A DNA stretch of 18,978 nt from Myxococcales bacterium (GTDB taxonomy: Bacteria; Myxococcota; Bradymonadia; REDH01). The notes below the pieces were generated by a model. The model ran no database searches, had not been told where the DNA came from, and saw only the letters and a list, made by a program, of their open reading frames with translations. Every line of letters begins with the position of its first letter. The stretch's first letter is position 1. The translations under genes and the position numbers were made by a program. The stretch is taken from NCBI GenBank assembly GCA_018970625.1, contig JAGWVZ010000012.1, forward strand, positions 1-18,978, in the 5' to 3' direction. Positions 1 to 7,363 of the stretch are shown here, piece by piece.

Positions 1-711
1 TGGCCTGCCATTCCCGTGTTCTCGTACACGCGCGACGAGCACGAAACCTGGCGGCTTGTGTCGGAGATTCTCGTGCGACTTCAGGACCGATACGCCTGTC
101 GGGCCTTTCTGGAAGGCCGCGAGAAACTGGCCCTGCCGCTCGACCATGTGCCGCAACTCAACGACGTCTCGGCGCGCATGGAAGACACGACCGGCTTCAT
201 GCTGGCACCCGTGGGTGGGCTGCTCGAAAAAGGCGAGTTTCTGTCGATGCTCGAACAGAAGGTCATGCGCTGCACCCCGTACATGCGGCACGCTTCGTAC
301 CCATTTTTCACACCCGAGCCCGACATTGTGCATGAGCTACGCGGCCACGCGCCCATGTTCATGTATCCGCTCTTCGTCGAGCTCTCGATGTCCATCGGCC
401 GCGCCGCCCGCGCGGCTGTCGAGGCCGGCAACCACGAACTGCTCGAATCCATTGGCCTGTTCTACTGGTACACCGTCGAGTATGGCCTGATTCACGAGGA
501 CGGCGATATTCGCATCTTCGGCGCCGGCAACAACGGCGGCATTCAGGACCTCCTGCGTTCGGTCGATCCCACGGTTCGCAAGCAGCCCTTCAGCCTCGAC
601 ACCATCCGAACCCTCCGCATTGACTACGACGCGCCCCAGGAGCTGTTCCTGGTCGCCGATTCGTACGAACAGATCGTCGAGATTGGCAATCAGTTGGCCC
701 GGCTCGCCTGA
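1..711 (+). CDS. Biopterin-dependent aromatic amino acid hydroxylase, 5'-truncated by window edge
   Basis: The reading frame is open from base 1 and ends at TGA 709-711; 236 residues are visible and the N-terminus lies outside the window. Family features are clear: an IPVFSYTRDEHETWR segment (codons 4-18), TGFMLAPVGGLL, YMRHASYPFFTPEPDIVHELRGH, then WYTVEYGLI. The iron ligands expected for this family are visible as His111 and His116 (H-x4-H) and Glu160, counting codons from base 1. Family members use tetrahydropterin, Fe(II) and O2 to hydroxylate Phe, Tyr or Trp in the cytoplasm. Bacterial enzymes are usually about 260-300 aa, so probably only a few dozen residues are missing. The segment after the Glu is unusual: GAGNNGGIQDL replaces the typical GAG-LLSS-x-GEL, and Arg sits inside HELRGH. 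Substrate is therefore left open, with Phe most likely. A GTG at 16 could start a shorter product, but conserved sequence continues upstream of it. Confidence 0.9.
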   Translation, partial: WPAIPVFSYTRDEHETWRLVSEILVRLQDRYACRAFLEGREKLALPLDHVPQLNDVSARMEDTTGFMLAPVGGLLEKGEFLSMLEQKVMRCTPYMRHASYPFFTPEPDIVHELRGHAPMFMYPLFVELSMSIGRAARAAVEAGNHELLESIGLFYWYTVEYGLIHEDGDIRIFGAGNNGGIQDLLRSVDPTVRKQPFSLDTIRTLRIDYDAPQELFLVADSYEQIVEIGNQLARLA

Positions 712-818
712 ACGCGTAGCGCGCGCGGCGAAGTCGACCACGGCGTCGGGGCGTTCCCACGCCCTGCCCATTGTCTGCGCCCCCTGTTCACTGCGGTTGC
801 CGCGAGCCGCATGATCAG

Positions 819-827
819 TTATCCACA
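819..827 (+). promoter_or_regulatory. Perfect DnaA-box 9-mer
   Basis: TTATCCACA, the consensus high-affinity DnaA box of many bacteria, lies in the 167-bp gap between the hydroxylase and the small DUF4177-like gene. A GATC sits just upstream at 813-816. It is a single copy, with no AT-rich unwinding region or box cluster around it, so this is not an origin. It may be a regulatory or titration site, or a chance match. Confidence 0.4.
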
Positions 828-878
828 GGGTCGGCCCTCGGGCCTGTTTACTCTCTTCAATTCGGGAGTCCGGCGCAC

Positions 879-1130
879 ATGGTCATCTGGCAATACATTC
901 ACGGTTTCGCAGGTCGAGCCAAACCCGAAGCGATTACGTTCTTCGATCAGCACGACCAGACGCTCTACCGCGACCTGTCGATCCACACCATCGGGCAGCA
1001 CGGTTGGGAGCTGGTCACCGTCAACCTTGTGCCCGACCCGAAAACAGGCGAATTACGATACGAATATTTCTTCAAGCGGCAGCGCGAAGATGCCAAGGAT
1101 GATGGGGTCGCTACCCATCGCCGAAACTAG
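879..1130 (+). CDS. Small DUF4177-like protein
   Basis: An 83-residue product. The start at ATG 879 is preferred because conserved sequence begins there (MVIWQYIHGF) and a GGGAG lies about 10 nt upstream; an open extension to 771 has no protein-like character. The pattern WQY near the N-terminus, then GQHGWELVTVNLV, then YEYFFKR fits the DUF4177 family: small one-domain proteins with W-x-Y and GWELV motifs ending in a Y-x-FKR strand. No molecular function is established for the family. No signal peptide or membrane segment is seen, so it is probably cytoplasmic. It lies 36 nt upstream of the Nudix gene on the same strand and may share its transcript. The tail after FKRQRE is charged and probably disordered. 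Confidence 0.75.
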   Translation: MVIWQYIHGFAGRAKPEAITFFDQHDQTLYRDLSIHTIGQHGWELVTVNLVPDPKTGELRYEYFFKRQREDAKDDGVATHRRN

Positions 1131-1166
1131 CCCGTTCGCCTGTGGGACGGGTCGTCAGGAATCCCC

Positions 1167-1883
1167 ATGACCACGTCCCGCCCTCCGAAACTCGCCGCTA
1201 CGGTTGTGCTGCTGCAGCAGGAAGACGTCGGTCTGGCGGTTCTGTTGCAGCGACGAGCCCCTACGATGGCGTTCATGCCCGGCATGCTCGTCTTTCCCGG
1301 TGGCGCTGTCGAACCCGATGACGTGGACGCCGCCGAAGCCGGCCCCCCGTACCAGGACCCCCGTGAGCTCTGCGAGTCGCTCGCGCCAGCGGCCTGGGCC
1401 GCCCTTCGCGAATGTGGCGAAGAGGCCGACATCTCGATCGTGCACGCCGATGGCAGGCCAGCCATCGACAAGCTCGTCCCCTTTGGCCGATGGGTCACTC
1501 CGCCGTTCGAACGCCGACGCTACGACACCTGGTTCTTTGCCACCGAAGCGCCACTTGGGCAGGGCGGCAATCCCGACGGAAACGAGGCCCTGACCACCGA
1601 GTGGTGGCTCGCCTCTGACCTGCTGCAGGCGCATCATCGGGGTGAGGTGGGGCTGGCACCTCCGACACTCTGGGTCATCCAGCACATGACACGTCATGTG
1701 TCGATCGGGTCGTTTCTTGCCTGGTGCCGCACCTGCACACACGACATTGTCGAACCCGAGCTGGTGTCGACCGACCCGCCCACGCTCGCTGTACCCGGCC
1801 ACGCGCAACACGGTGCCGACTGGCGCCTGCCAGAGTGGTCAGCCTGCGTGCTGGACGGCGGGCGATGGGAGTGGCGCCCCTGA
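1167..1883 (+). CDS. Nudix hydrolase, NUDT19/CoA-diphosphatase-like
   Basis: A 238-residue protein starting at ATG 1167. The Nudix signature is present in split form: FPGGAV at residues 43-48, then RECGEEADI with Arg81, Glu82, Glu85 and Glu86, the metal-binding REx(2)EE core. The gap between the GG and the RE is longer than in the canonical 23-residue box; this longer spacing is familiar from NUDT19-like and RP2-like members, which hydrolyse CoA derivatives or related nucleoside diphosphates. The usual terminal Gly of the box is Asp here. The C-terminal part (WWLASDLLQAHHRGEVGLAPPTLWVIQHM) matches the helical end common in this subfamily. It is probably cytoplasmic. Substrate cannot be decided from sequence. 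It converges on the phosphatase gene 122 bp away; I see no convincing terminator in that gap. Confidence 0.85.
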   Translation: MTTSRPPKLAATVVLLQQEDVGLAVLLQRRAPTMAFMPGMLVFPGGAVEPDDVDAAEAGPPYQDPRELCESLAPAAWAALRECGEEADISIVHADGRPAIDKLVPFGRWVTPPFERRRYDTWFFATEAPLGQGGNPDGNEALTTEWWLASDLLQAHHRGEVGLAPPTLWVIQHMTRHVSIGSFLAWCRTCTHDIVEPELVSTDPPTLAVPGHAQHGADWRLPEWSACVLDGGRWEWRP

Positions 1884-2005
1884 GCGTCGCCGCAGCAGGC
1901 CGATCAGCCGCCAACCGGCGCAGCGCCCGGCGCAAACGTCGCCACCGGTCGTGCTCTGCACCCCAACCCGCCCCACATCACCCCGCGGCACGCGCGTGCC
2001 CACGC

Positions 2006-2938
2006 TCAGACCCCGGCGCCGCCGAACACGTCAAAGAGCCGCCCCCAGCGCACGCCGCGGTCACTCACCTGAATCGCGTCGGCCCCGACCCGTTCGGCGA
2101 TGCGTTGCAGCAGCAGGGCGCCGGCCGGAATCACGTCGGCGCGCTTCTCGGGCAGACCCGGCACACCCAGTCGACCGCCGACGTCCACCGCACACACCTG
2201 CGCAGCCAGCGCCGCCACCCGGGACGCACGCATGGTAAAACCGTGCACCTTGTCGTCGTCCCAGTCCACCAGCTGCAGGTCCATGGCGGCCAGGGTGGTC
2301 GCCGTTCCCGACACCGCCACCATCCGTCGAGGCGCGTCGTGTAGCAGCTCGCGCGCGGGTCCTTCGTCGAACGCCGCGTCGATGGCGCTTCGAATCGCGG
2401 CCTGCTGACGCTCGCCCACCACCTGCTCCGCATGAAACCGCTCGCCAAGGCTTACCGTCCCTACATTTACACTTGTTCGACGGGCAGCAACACCTGGGCG
2501 CACAATAATAACCTCCGTCGAAGCACCACCAATGTCGATGATGGTCATGGCTTCAACGTCCGGAAACGAACGGACGGTGGCCAGCAATACCAGATCGGCT
2601 TCGGTGTCGCCCGACACGATATCGATGGCACAACCCAGCGTTTCGCCCAGCGACCGAGCCACCTCGGCTCCATTCCGGCCGCGACGAAACGGCGCTGTGC
2701 CGGTGGCGACCATGGACTGTACGCCCAGCCGTTGCGCATGCCCGGCGAACTCCGCCAGTACCGCGCGGGTGCGCTCGACTGCGGCGTCGGCCAGAACACC
2801 GCTCGCGGACAACCCCTCCGACACCCGGGTAATCGCCATGTGGTCTTCGACCCGTGCCCACCGCCCCGGGCGAACCTCGTCAACGACGAGCATAAGGACC
2901 GTGTTCGACCCGATGTCACACGAAGCAACGCGACGCAT
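2006..2938 (-). CDS. Ppx/GppA-family phosphatase, short single-domain form
   Basis: A 310-residue protein. The start at ATG 2938 gives MRRVASCDIGSNTVLML, the expected family N-terminus; the frame is open further to 2971 but without homology character. Family landmarks in order: phosphate-1 loop CDIGSNT (7-13), VATGTAPFRR (78-86), SGDTEAD with the likely catalytic Glu113, phosphate-2 loop IDIGGASTE (134-142), NVGTVSLGERF (158-168), SGTATTLAA (210-218) and RADVIPAGALLL (266-277). The family hydrolyses polyphosphate or pppGpp exolytically. The length matches the approximately 300-aa single-module type, not the approximately 500-aa enterobacterial Ppx, so polyphosphate versus pppGpp cannot be separated. 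It lies 77 bp downstream of pal on the same strand with no clear terminator between, and may be the last gene of the Tol-Pal transcript. Confidence 0.9.
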   Translation of the reverse strand: MRRVASCDIGSNTVLMLVVDEVRPGRWARVEDHMAITRVSEGLSASGVLADAAVERTRAVLAEFAGHAQRLGVQSMVATGTAPFRRGRNGAEVARSLGETLGCAIDIVSGDTEADLVLLATVRSFPDVEAMTIIDIGGASTEVIIVRPGVAARRTSVNVGTVSLGERFHAEQVVGERQQAAIRSAIDAAFDEGPARELLHDAPRRMVAVSGTATTLAAMDLQLVDWDDDKVHGFTMRASRVAALAAQVCAVDVGGRLGVPGLPEKRADVIPAGALLLQRIAERVGADAIQVSDRGVRWGRLFDVFGGAGV

Positions 2939-3015
2939 GTAGTTTCCTGAGTGATTGCAGGGCCGTGCCATTCGCAGGCCGACCGGTGGATCGCCCCTGT
3001 CGTGCCTGTGATGCC

Positions 3016-3711
3016 CTACTCCGAGGCGACGAACTCCACACGGCGGTTGCGGTCGTGATTGCCGCTTCGGTCGGGCATCTCTTCGCCGTAGCTGAGCGTC
3101 GACAGCCGCTCGCCCGAGATGCCCAGCTCCATCAGGAACTGCCGCACCACCGCGGCGCGCCGCTGGCCCAGGGCGAAGTTGTATTCACTGGTTCCGGCGT
3201 CATCGCAGTGGCCTTCCAGACGCAACCGAACCGACGGGTTCTCTTGCAGATAGCGCGCGTGCGCCTGCAGGGTGCTGCCCGCCTCGGTGGACACCGACGA
3301 CGAATCGAACCCGAAATACACGGTCGAAAACACGTAGTCGCCCGTGTACTCCTGCGCCTCGCGCCCTGGTGTGGGATCGAGGACGGTGGCGACGGCCTGC
3401 TGATTGTCGGACTGACGGTCGCAGTCATCGTTGGCGGCGGCGATCTCGCGTGCGCGCTCGGCCTGCGCGCGAGCCGCCTCGGCGAGCTGACGCGCGTTGT
3501 CGTATTCGCGGTCGGCGTAGGCCTGTTCGGCCTGCTCCATCAGGCGCACGGCGGCCCGATATTCGGCTTCGGCGCAGCGTTCCGCATCGGCGGCGCCATC
3601 GACCGCCGCGCGCGCGTCGGTCAGCAGGTCAGAGCTGCGCTGACGACCACCACAGGCTGCCAGCGCAACCGAGAGAGACAGCACCAGAAACGTGCGCGTG
3701 AACATGGACAT
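3016..3711 (-). CDS. pal: Peptidoglycan-associated lipoprotein Pal
   Basis: A 231-residue outer-membrane lipoprotein. The chosen ATG at 3711 has GAGG six bases upstream and gives a clean type-II signal, MSMFTRTFLVLSLSVALAAC, with lipidated Cys20. An ATG at 3723, overlapping the tolB stop as ATGA, is a possible alternative start. Residues 40-95 form a strongly helical Ala/Glu/Arg-rich segment resembling DUF4398 regions of other Pal-like proteins. Residues 128-230 are an OmpA-like peptidoglycan-binding domain: YFGFDSSSV, GHCDDAGTSEYNFALGQRRA, SYGEE and NRRVEFV. Asp170 and Arg224 correspond to the expected diaminopimelate-binding pair. Pal anchors the outer membrane to peptidoglycan and is released or relocated through TolB. 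It overlaps no coding base of tolB when started at 3711, leaving 8 bp. Confidence 0.95.
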   Translation of the reverse strand: MSMFTRTFLVLSLSVALAACGGRQRSSDLLTDARAAVDGAADAERCAEAEYRAAVRLMEQAEQAYADREYDNARQLAEAARAQAERAREIAAANDDCDRQSDNQQAVATVLDPTPGREAQEYTGDYVFSTVYFGFDSSSVSTEAGSTLQAHARYLQENPSVRLRLEGHCDDAGTSEYNFALGQRRAAVVRQFLMELGISGERLSTLSYGEEMPDRSGNHDRNRRVEFVASE

Positions 3712-3719
3712 AGAAGACC

Positions 3720-5069
3720 TCATTCCCATTCCGGCGTGCGTGCGTCGCCGCCCGAGGTGGTGATTCGGACCTGCGACAGGCCATCGACCGTGGAGATGTA
3801 AAGCTGGCCGCCGCCACCATCGCGGGTGGACGCGAACACCAGGTAACGACCATCCGGCGAGAAGCTCGGATGCTCGTTGTCGCCCTGGTCCTGCGTAACG
3901 CGCATGATCTGGCTGCTGGCCGGGTTGATCGTGAAGATGTCGTAACGGCCGCCCGATGTGCGCCCGGTGAACGCGATCAGGTCGCCGCCGGGCGACCAGT
4001 CCGGATCGGTGTTGTAGCTGCCGGCGAAGCTGATGCGGCGCTGCCCGGAACAGTCGGCGTTCATGACGAAGATCTGCGGGCCGCCGCTGCGGTCTGACAC
4101 AAACGCGATCTGCGAGCCGTCGGGCGACCACGTGGGCGACAGGTCCTCGGCGCCGCTCTCGGTGCAACGCCGCAGAATCTCACCCGACGTGCTCAGAATA
4201 TAAATGTCGGTGTTCCCCGACATCGACAGCACCGCCGCGACCTCACCGCCGCCAGGGCTCAGGGCGGCGTTCATGTTCATGCCCGGGCGTGTGCTCCACG
4301 AGTCGTTGCCCAGGTACAGGTCGGAGTTTCCACTGCGGTAGGACGTATAGAAAATGCTGCCGCCCGGGCCCCACGACGGCGACACGTTCAGCGCGCCACT
4401 GGTGACCGAGCCCAGACCCGAACCGTCCATGCCGATGGTGAAAATCTGGCGCACGCCGCGGCCATCGGGCGCGGTGAACACGATGCGCGAGCCAAAGATA
4501 CCCAGCGTGCCCGTGTAGTACTGAATCACGAGGTTCACGAACCGATACACCTCGCGCTGCACATCACTCTCGGGCACCACCACGGTCGCCGGATAGCCCA
4601 CGTCGAGTTGCTCGCCCGTGTCGACGTCGTAAAGCCGGAAATCCAGGCCCACGCCGTTGGCAGCGGTCGCAAACGCCGTCTTGATCAGGCCCTGCGAACC
4701 CACCAGCACGTAATTCTGGAAGTTGATCGTGGACGCGTGCATGCCCTCGGCGCTCGCGTCGAAGAAGAAATTCTCGGGCGTGTGCACATTGAAGTAGCCC
4801 GCGATACCCAGGCACGTACGAATTGTCCCCGCGATCAGGTCGCGCACACCGCCCGGGTCGGGGCTGTTCGCGAACGTGTCGGGCACCGCGATGGGCACGC
4901 GCATGCTCAGGAAGTCTTCAATCCGAATCTCGGGCACGGCCGCCTGCGATTCAAGATCCGGTGCCGTGGACTCCGTGGACGGTATGCGATCGCCTTCCCC
5001 CTGCGCCCATGCCGAGGTGGCACAAACGAGGCAAAGGGCCAGAATCACCATTCGAACAATCAGATTCAT
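3720..5069 (-). CDS. tolB: Tol-Pal system beta-propeller protein TolB
   Basis: A 449-residue periplasmic protein starting at ATG 5069. The signal peptide has a hydrophobic core MVILALCLVCATSAWA with cleavage likely after Ala22 (AWA-QG). Residues about 45-195 are the TolB N-terminal domain: an IRIEDFLSMRVPIAVPDTF strand region, AGYF, and YRFVNLVIQYYTGTLGIFGSRI leading into the propeller. From about 200 onward there are repeated propeller blades with the signature SPDGSQIAFVSDR, SPGGDLIAFTGR and SPDGRYLVFASTR. TolB binds Pal and is pulled off it by TolA during cell constriction. Its last codons sit immediately before pal, and the stop forms ATGA with a possible upstream pal start. A 46-bp gap separates it from tolA. 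Confidence 0.95.
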   Translation of the reverse strand: MNLIVRMVILALCLVCATSAWAQGEGDRIPSTESTAPDLESQAAVPEIRIEDFLSMRVPIAVPDTFANSPDPGGVRDLIAGTIRTCLGIAGYFNVHTPENFFFDASAEGMHASTINFQNYVLVGSQGLIKTAFATAANGVGLDFRLYDVDTGEQLDVGYPATVVVPESDVQREVYRFVNLVIQYYTGTLGIFGSRIVFTAPDGRGVRQIFTIGMDGSGLGSVTSGALNVSPSWGPGGSIFYTSYRSGNSDLYLGNDSWSTRPGMNMNAALSPGGGEVAAVLSMSGNTDIYILSTSGEILRRCTESGAEDLSPTWSPDGSQIAFVSDRSGGPQIFVMNADCSGQRRISFAGSYNTDPDWSPGGDLIAFTGRTSGGRYDIFTINPASSQIMRVTQDQGDNEHPSFSPDGRYLVFASTRDGGGGQLYISTVDGLSQVRITTSGGDARTPEWE

Positions 5070-5115
5070 GCCATCTCACCATGCACCGGGCGTCGGCCCG
5101 GCGAGTTGAAGGGGG

Positions 5116-5925
5116 TTACCGGGGGGCAATGACAATGATCAGCCCCTGTTCCACCAGGACCTCGCGCAGCTCTGCGTTCGTTACGCTCGACATGGTCAGG
5201 CGCTGCGAGCCTTCACCAAAACGATTCAGGCCATACCGGACCGCGCTGTCAAACTGTCGATTTCCGCTGGGGTCCACAAAAGTCATGCGGGTAATGCGCC
5301 CGTCGTCGTCCATGCGAATGTGCACGCGCACCCAGTACTGGGTCCACAGGTCCTGCGTAATGGTTTCAGGGCGGCGGACCGCCTGTTGAATTTGCCGGAT
5401 GATGGTCGCCAACTGCCGCGCCAGCACCGAATCCGAGAAGCTGGTGCCACCAATCAGGCCGCTGGGACTACCCGGAATGGGCACCGTGTTGGTCGGGCGC
5501 TGCCGAATGGTCTCTCCGCGATCCACCACCTCGGTGGACTGCGTGCGCTCACGCTCGGGCACCGCCTCGGTCTCGCGTTCTTGCGGGGGCTGCTCGGTGG
5601 GAATGGGGTTGAGCACGACCTCGTCGGGGTCGGCCTGCGCCTCTTCCTCGGGCGGCTGCTCTTCGGGGTCAGGCGGCTGTGCCTCGTCGGGCGCTTCGGT
5701 CGGGTTGGCGATCTCGGGCAGCGCGGTCGGGTCGGGCATGGCCTCGCCCCAACGCAGCAGCTCCAGCTCGAGCACCGGAAGTTCGCCGGTAGCGTCGTCA
5801 CCAGAACCCGGCGCAAAGGCAAAAAACATCAACCCAATCACTCCCACGTGCGCTACAGCCGTTAAAAATGCTCCCACAAGCATTTCTGCCGACTGCGAAG
5901 GGCGTCGCGGGCTGTTGGGGCTCAT
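5116..5925 (-). CDS. tolA: TolA-like energy transducer with TonB-like C-terminus
   Basis: A 269-residue inner-membrane protein. The start ATG 5925 overlaps the tolR stop as ATGA. Residues 1-14 are cytoplasmic, and 15-38 form the single membrane helix (MLVGAFLTAVAHVGVIGLMF). Residues about 60-130 are Pro/Glu-rich (QPPDPEEQPPEEEAQ), a TonB-like periplasmic spacer. The last roughly 100 residues, with WTQYWVRVHIRMDDDGRITRM and SGNRQFDSAVRYGLNRF, form a TolA/TonB C-terminal domain. Family role: transmits proton-motive force from TolQ-TolR to TolB-Pal. It is much shorter than enterobacterial TolA (about 420 aa) and lacks the long Ala/Lys helical rod. The tolA name rests on position between tolR and tolB; by sequence alone it could be called TonB-family. 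Confidence 0.85.
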   Translation of the reverse strand: MSPNSPRRPSQSAEMLVGAFLTAVAHVGVIGLMFFAFAPGSGDDATGELPVLELELLRWGEAMPDPTALPEIANPTEAPDEAQPPDPEEQPPEEEAQADPDEVVLNPIPTEQPPQERETEAVPERERTQSTEVVDRGETIRQRPTNTVPIPGSPSGLIGGTSFSDSVLARQLATIIRQIQQAVRRPETITQDLWTQYWVRVHIRMDDDGRITRMTFVDPSGNRQFDSAVRYGLNRFGEGSQRLTMSSVTNAELREVLVEQGLIIVIAPR

Positions 5926-6509
5926 GGTGTTTCCGGCGCGGGGGCCTCGGGCGCCGGCGTCGGCGCCCCAGACGGGTTCGGGTTAGACACGGTCGGAGCG
6001 GTCGCATCGGGCATGCGCACCTCGCTCGCGGTAATCATGCCCACCTTGCTAACGCCCGACTGCCGAATCCGATTCATCGCGCCCACAAAAAATCCGTACG
6101 GAATCAGCGCCTCGGCCTGCACGTAGATGCCCTCTTCCCGAATTCGGGGCACATTTCCCAGCTTGGTCCCGATTTCGTCGTAACACGGCTCCGTCGCCGC
6201 CACGAACGCCACCATGTCGGTGATGCCAAGCGCCGCAGAGCAGTCGTTGATCAGCTCGGCGCCGACATACGTCCGAAGTTGCGCGTCGATCGTCAGAATG
6301 AACTTGTCGGTGTTCGCCACATCCACCGTGGTCGGGTTGTCCCGCGTCACAGGCAGATTCAGCTCCACCAGCCGCTCGGTGTCGTCTTTCACGATCAGCG
6401 GCGTCGACACCATGAAGATGATCAAAAGCACCAACATGACGTCCACCAGCGGGGTCACGTTGATCTCTGAAACGGCCTTACGGTTTCCACCGCCGACAGA
6501 CATGCCCAT
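5922..6509 (-). CDS. tolR: Biopolymer transporter TolR/ExbD
   Basis: A 195-residue inner-membrane protein starting at ATG 6509, with AGGG about seven bases upstream inside the tolQ-tolR gap. The N-terminus matches the family: SEINVTPLVDVMLVLLIIFM, with the membrane Asp at position 23, which carries protons in this motor. A single membrane helix covers about 19-38, followed by a periplasmic domain with VELNLP and IYVQAEALIPYGFFVGAMNRIRQSGVSKVGMIT. It is longer than typical TolR (about 140 aa) because of an insertion around residues 88-122 containing Cys90 and Cys109, and a Pro/Ala-rich tail after 170. The stop overlaps the tolA start by four bases. With TolQ it forms the force-generating complex. 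Confidence 0.95.
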   Translation of the reverse strand: MGMSVGGGNRKAVSEINVTPLVDVMLVLLIIFMVSTPLIVKDDTERLVELNLPVTRDNPTTVDVANTDKFILTIDAQLRTYVGAELINDCSAALGITDMVAFVAATEPCYDEIGTKLGNVPRIREEGIYVQAEALIPYGFFVGAMNRIRQSGVSKVGMITASEVRMPDATAPTVSNPNPSGAPTPAPEAPAPETP

Positions 6510-6518
6510 GGTGCGACC

Positions 6519-7253
6519 CTACTTGATGAAGTGACGACGCACGATGTTCAGGAAATCGTTGGAGAAATTATCCATCTCCACCGACAGCGACGAGATTCGC
6601 GCATTCAGGAAATTGTACGCCACCACCGCCGGGATCGCCGCCATCAGGCCGATCGCGGTCGCGATCAGCGCCTCGGCGATCGGCCCCGCCACGATGTTGA
6701 TGCTCATATCAGCGTCTGGACCTGCGTTCGAAAGGTTCAGGAACGCGATCATGATGCCCCACACCGTGCCAAACAGACCCACGAAGGGCGCCGTTGAGCC
6801 CACCGTCGCAAGGAACGGAATCAGGCTCTCCATCGCAGCCACCTCCGTCGAGATCGCGCGCCGCAGCGCACGCTCCACGTTCTCGGTGCCCTCGAGCTGC
6901 GTGCTCATCGTGCCCTCCCCGCTCTGACTCTTCAGCTTGCGGAGCTCCACGTACCCTGCCTGAAACACCTTCGACACCGGCGAACGGTCCAGCCGTTTGG
7001 CCGTGTCGTAAATCGCGTCAAAGCGCTTCGAGTCCCAGAAAGCCTCCGTGAACTGACGCGACTGATGAGACGCACGCGCCAGACTCAACCACTTGAATCC
7101 AATGATGAACCACGAAATCACAGAAGCCAGCACCAGAATCACCAGCACCGCCAGCACCATGCCCGACGCTTCGGCCAGCACGGTACCAATCGTCACTTCC
7201 TCGGTTCCTTCTGCGGTGGCGAGCACCAGGCTCACCCACATCACATCGCTCAT
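6519..7253 (-). CDS. tolQ: Tol-Pal system motor protein TolQ
   Basis: A 244-residue inner-membrane protein. ATG 7253 is chosen because GAGG lies six bases upstream and the product MSDVMWVSLVLA begins like the family; the frame is open to 7295. Three membrane helices are visible at about 31-52, 143-171 and 190-216. The MotA/TolQ/ExbB core is clear: ATVGSTAPFVGLFGTVWGIM (149-168) and AGPIAEALIATAIGLMAAIP (189-208). The cytoplasmic loop between helices 1 and 2 carries the expected EGTENVERALRRA segment. TolQ surrounds TolR and converts proton flow into TolA movement. The gap to tolR is 9 bp. A 13-bp dyad lies 42-54 bp upstream of the start. Confidence 0.95.
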   Translation of the reverse strand: MSDVMWVSLVLATAEGTEEVTIGTVLAEASGMVLAVLVILVLASVISWFIIGFKWLSLARASHQSRQFTEAFWDSKRFDAIYDTAKRLDRSPVSKVFQAGYVELRKLKSQSGEGTMSTQLEGTENVERALRRAISTEVAAMESLIPFLATVGSTAPFVGLFGTVWGIMIAFLNLSNAGPDADMSINIVAGPIAEALIATAIGLMAAIPAVVAYNFLNARISSLSVEMDNFSNDFLNIVRRHFIK

Positions 7254-7294
7254 CGATAGCCTCGGGCCGGGTTGCCGCGGTTCACCGCGTTCCA

Positions 7295-7307
7295 CGTTGA
7301 CTCAACG
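7295..7307. promoter_or_regulatory. Perfect 13-bp dyad upstream of tolQ
   Basis: CGTTGA-C-TCAACG is a perfect inverted repeat in the 110-bp gap between the preceding exported-protein gene and tolQ. It sits 42-54 bp before the tolQ start. Its size and placement suit a dimeric regulator site, but no regulator gene is adjacent and no standard -35/-10 pair was seen next to it. Function is unproven. Confidence 0.3.
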
Positions 7308-7363
7308 CGCCTTGACTACCCCAACGCCGGATCGCCCGCAACATTCCAGCGCCACTTCCCCTG

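Noticed and set aside
819..827. Replication origin
   Set aside because: Only one DnaA box, no AT-rich unwinding element, and none of the genes that usually flank oriC.
833..854. Intrinsic terminator after the hydroxylase (GGCC-CTCG-GGCC then TGTTTACTCTC)
   Set aside because: The stem is only four pairs and the tail is interrupted; too weak to list as a feature.
3016..4167. Extension of pal upstream to a 383-residue product
   Set aside because: The extra N-terminal part reads through tolB in another frame and has no protein character; the lipobox and GAGG fit the start at 3711.
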